Source of the DNA: an uncultured Aquimonas sp. | GTDB taxonomy: Bacteria; Pseudomonadota; Gammaproteobacteria; Xanthomonadales; Xanthomonadaceae | Direction: 5' to 3' | Length of the DNA stretch: 6,692 bases | Assembly: GCA_946481615.1 (NCBI GenBank) | Contig: CAMLOR010000189.1 | Span: forward strand, 1 to 6,692 | Shown: positions 6,053-6,692 of the stretch, piece by piece | Layout of the letters: each line of letters starts with the position of its first letter | Numbering within the stretch: the stretch's first letter is position 1 | Notes under the pieces: generated by a model | The model's input: only the letters and a program-made list of their open reading frames with translations | Database searches by the model: none | What the model was told of the DNA's origin: nothing | Program-made: the position numbers and the translations under genes

Positions 6053-6692
6053 CTTCGGCGGTGCGGCGGGCGGCGGCGTCGAGGGCCAGCAGCTCGTCCA
6101 GGCTCGCGGCGCGTTCGCCGGCATGGCGGTCCAGGGTGGCGGCCAGCACGTCGGGAATCGCCAGGAAGCCGGTGCGTCCCTGCAGGAAGCCTTCGACGGC
6201 CACTTCGTTGGCCGCATTGAGGACGGTGGATGCCCCGGCGCCGTCGCGCAAGGCCCGGAAGGCCAGCGCGAGGCAGGGGAAGGCGTCCAGATCCGGTTTT
6301 TCGAAATCGAGGCGGGCGAGGGCGGCCAGATCGAGCGGCGCCACGCCCGCCTCGATGCGCTCCGGCCAGGCCAGCGCGTGGGCGAGGGCCGTGCGCATGT
6401 CGGGGTTGCCGAGCTGCGCCAGCACCGAGCCGTCGTCGTAGTCGACCAGCGAGTGCACGATGCTCTGCGGGTGTACCACCACCTCGATGCGTTCGGGCGG
6501 AGCGGCGAACAGCCAGTGCGCCTCGATCACTTCCAGGCCCTTGTTCATCAGCGTGGCCGAATCGACCGAGATCTTGCGCCCCATCACCCAGTTCGGATGG
6601 GCGCAGGCCTGTTCGGGCGTGACCGCGGCCAGGCGCTCGCGCGGCCAGCCGCGGAACGGGCCGCCGGAGGCCGTCAGCAGGATGCGCCGCAC
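6033..6692 (-). CDS. dxr: 1-deoxy-D-xylulose 5-phosphate reductoisomerase (DXR/IspC), C-terminal part, 5' end outside window
   Basis: DXR is the cytosolic, NADPH- and divalent-metal-dependent enzyme that converts DXP to MEP, the committed step of the MEP isoprenoid pathway. The visible 219 codons run off the right edge; the TAA stop is at 6035-6033. Fragment residue n matches E. coli residue n+177, so about 177 N-terminal residues (the NADPH-binding domain) are missing. Substrate and catalytic-loop residues are all present at the expected spacing: Ser9 (E. coli S186, in ASGGPF), His32 (H209, in HPNW), Ser45 (S222), Asn50-Lys51 (N227-K228) and Glu54 (E231) within [13 protein letters not shown], His80 (H257, in HPQSIVHS) and Met99 (M276, in GNPDM). 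The C-terminal helical domain includes the conserved LNAANEVAV. The gene ends 46 nt before rseP, in the same direction. The first visible codon (GTG) is internal and not the true start. Confidence 0.97.
   Translation of the reverse strand: MRRILLTASGGPFRGWPRERLAAVTPEQACAHPNWVMGRKISVDSATLMNKGLEVIEAHWLFAAPPERIEVVVHPQSIVHSLVDYDDGSVLAQLGNPDMRTALAHALAWPERIEAGVAPLDLAALARLDFEKPDLDAFPCLALAFRALRDGAGASTVLNAANEVAVEGFLQGRTGFLAIPDVLAATLDRHAGERAASLDELLALDAAARRTAEARLARS

Noticed and set aside
4529..6220. A 563-codon + strand open frame opposite rseP and the end of dxr
   Set aside because: Composition is rich in Gly, Ala, His, Arg and Asp without domain character; it is the complement of two well-supported genes and starts inside bamA.
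1..6692. Search for a new system, mobile element, CRISPR array, tRNA or rRNA
   Set aside because: The window is filled by seven conserved housekeeping genes with gaps of at most 83 nt. No repeats of array type, no transposase remnants and no RNA gene were seen.

Overview
The window is a stretch of conserved bacterial chromosome that is visibly GC-rich. It comes from a gammaproteobacterium, probably of the Xanthomonadales/Lysobacterales group. Three things support this: the gene order dxr-rseP-bamA-skp-lpxD-fabZ-lpxA, the close agreement of the proteins with gammaproteobacterial families (the DXR active-site residues seen here fall at constant spacing to E. coli numbering, and RseP has exactly the E. 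coli length), and dxr lying directly upstream of rseP, as in Pseudomonas and Xanthomonas relatives. The genus-level guess is an inference from remembered protein character, not from a search.

All seven genes are on the minus strand, so transcription runs from the right end to the left. From upstream to downstream they are: dxr (C-terminal half only, cut by the right edge; isoprenoid precursor synthesis), rseP (site-2 metalloprotease of the envelope stress response), bamA (outer-membrane protein assembly pore), skp/ompH (periplasmic chaperone), lpxD (lipid A acyltransferase), fabZ (3-hydroxyacyl-ACP dehydratase) and lpxA (first 30 codons only, cut by the left edge). Gaps are 46 nt (dxr-rseP), 83 nt (rseP-bamA) and 30 nt (bamA-skp). 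The three following junctions are all 4-nt ATGA stop/start overlaps. No convincing promoter or intrinsic terminator for the minus strand was seen, so the block is probably read as one transcript started outside the window.

The genes form one functional theme, building and monitoring the outer membrane. LpxA and LpxD place 3-hydroxyacyl chains on the lipid A precursor. FabZ competes for the same 3-hydroxyacyl-ACP pool to feed phospholipid synthesis. Skp carries unfolded outer-membrane proteins to BamA, which inserts them. RseP relays envelope damage to the sigma-E type response. DXR supplies isoprenoid units, including those for the undecaprenyl carrier.

I found no mobile element, CRISPR array, RNA gene, pseudogene or new system. 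The observations worth a second look are small: an lpxD start with no visible Shine-Dalgarno sequence inside a run of ATGA overlaps, a perfect 10-bp-arm palindrome inside lpxD, a (CG)n run in skp, a redistributed BamA loop 6, a terminator-like element facing the opposite way between rseP and bamA, and a stem over the dxr stop codon.
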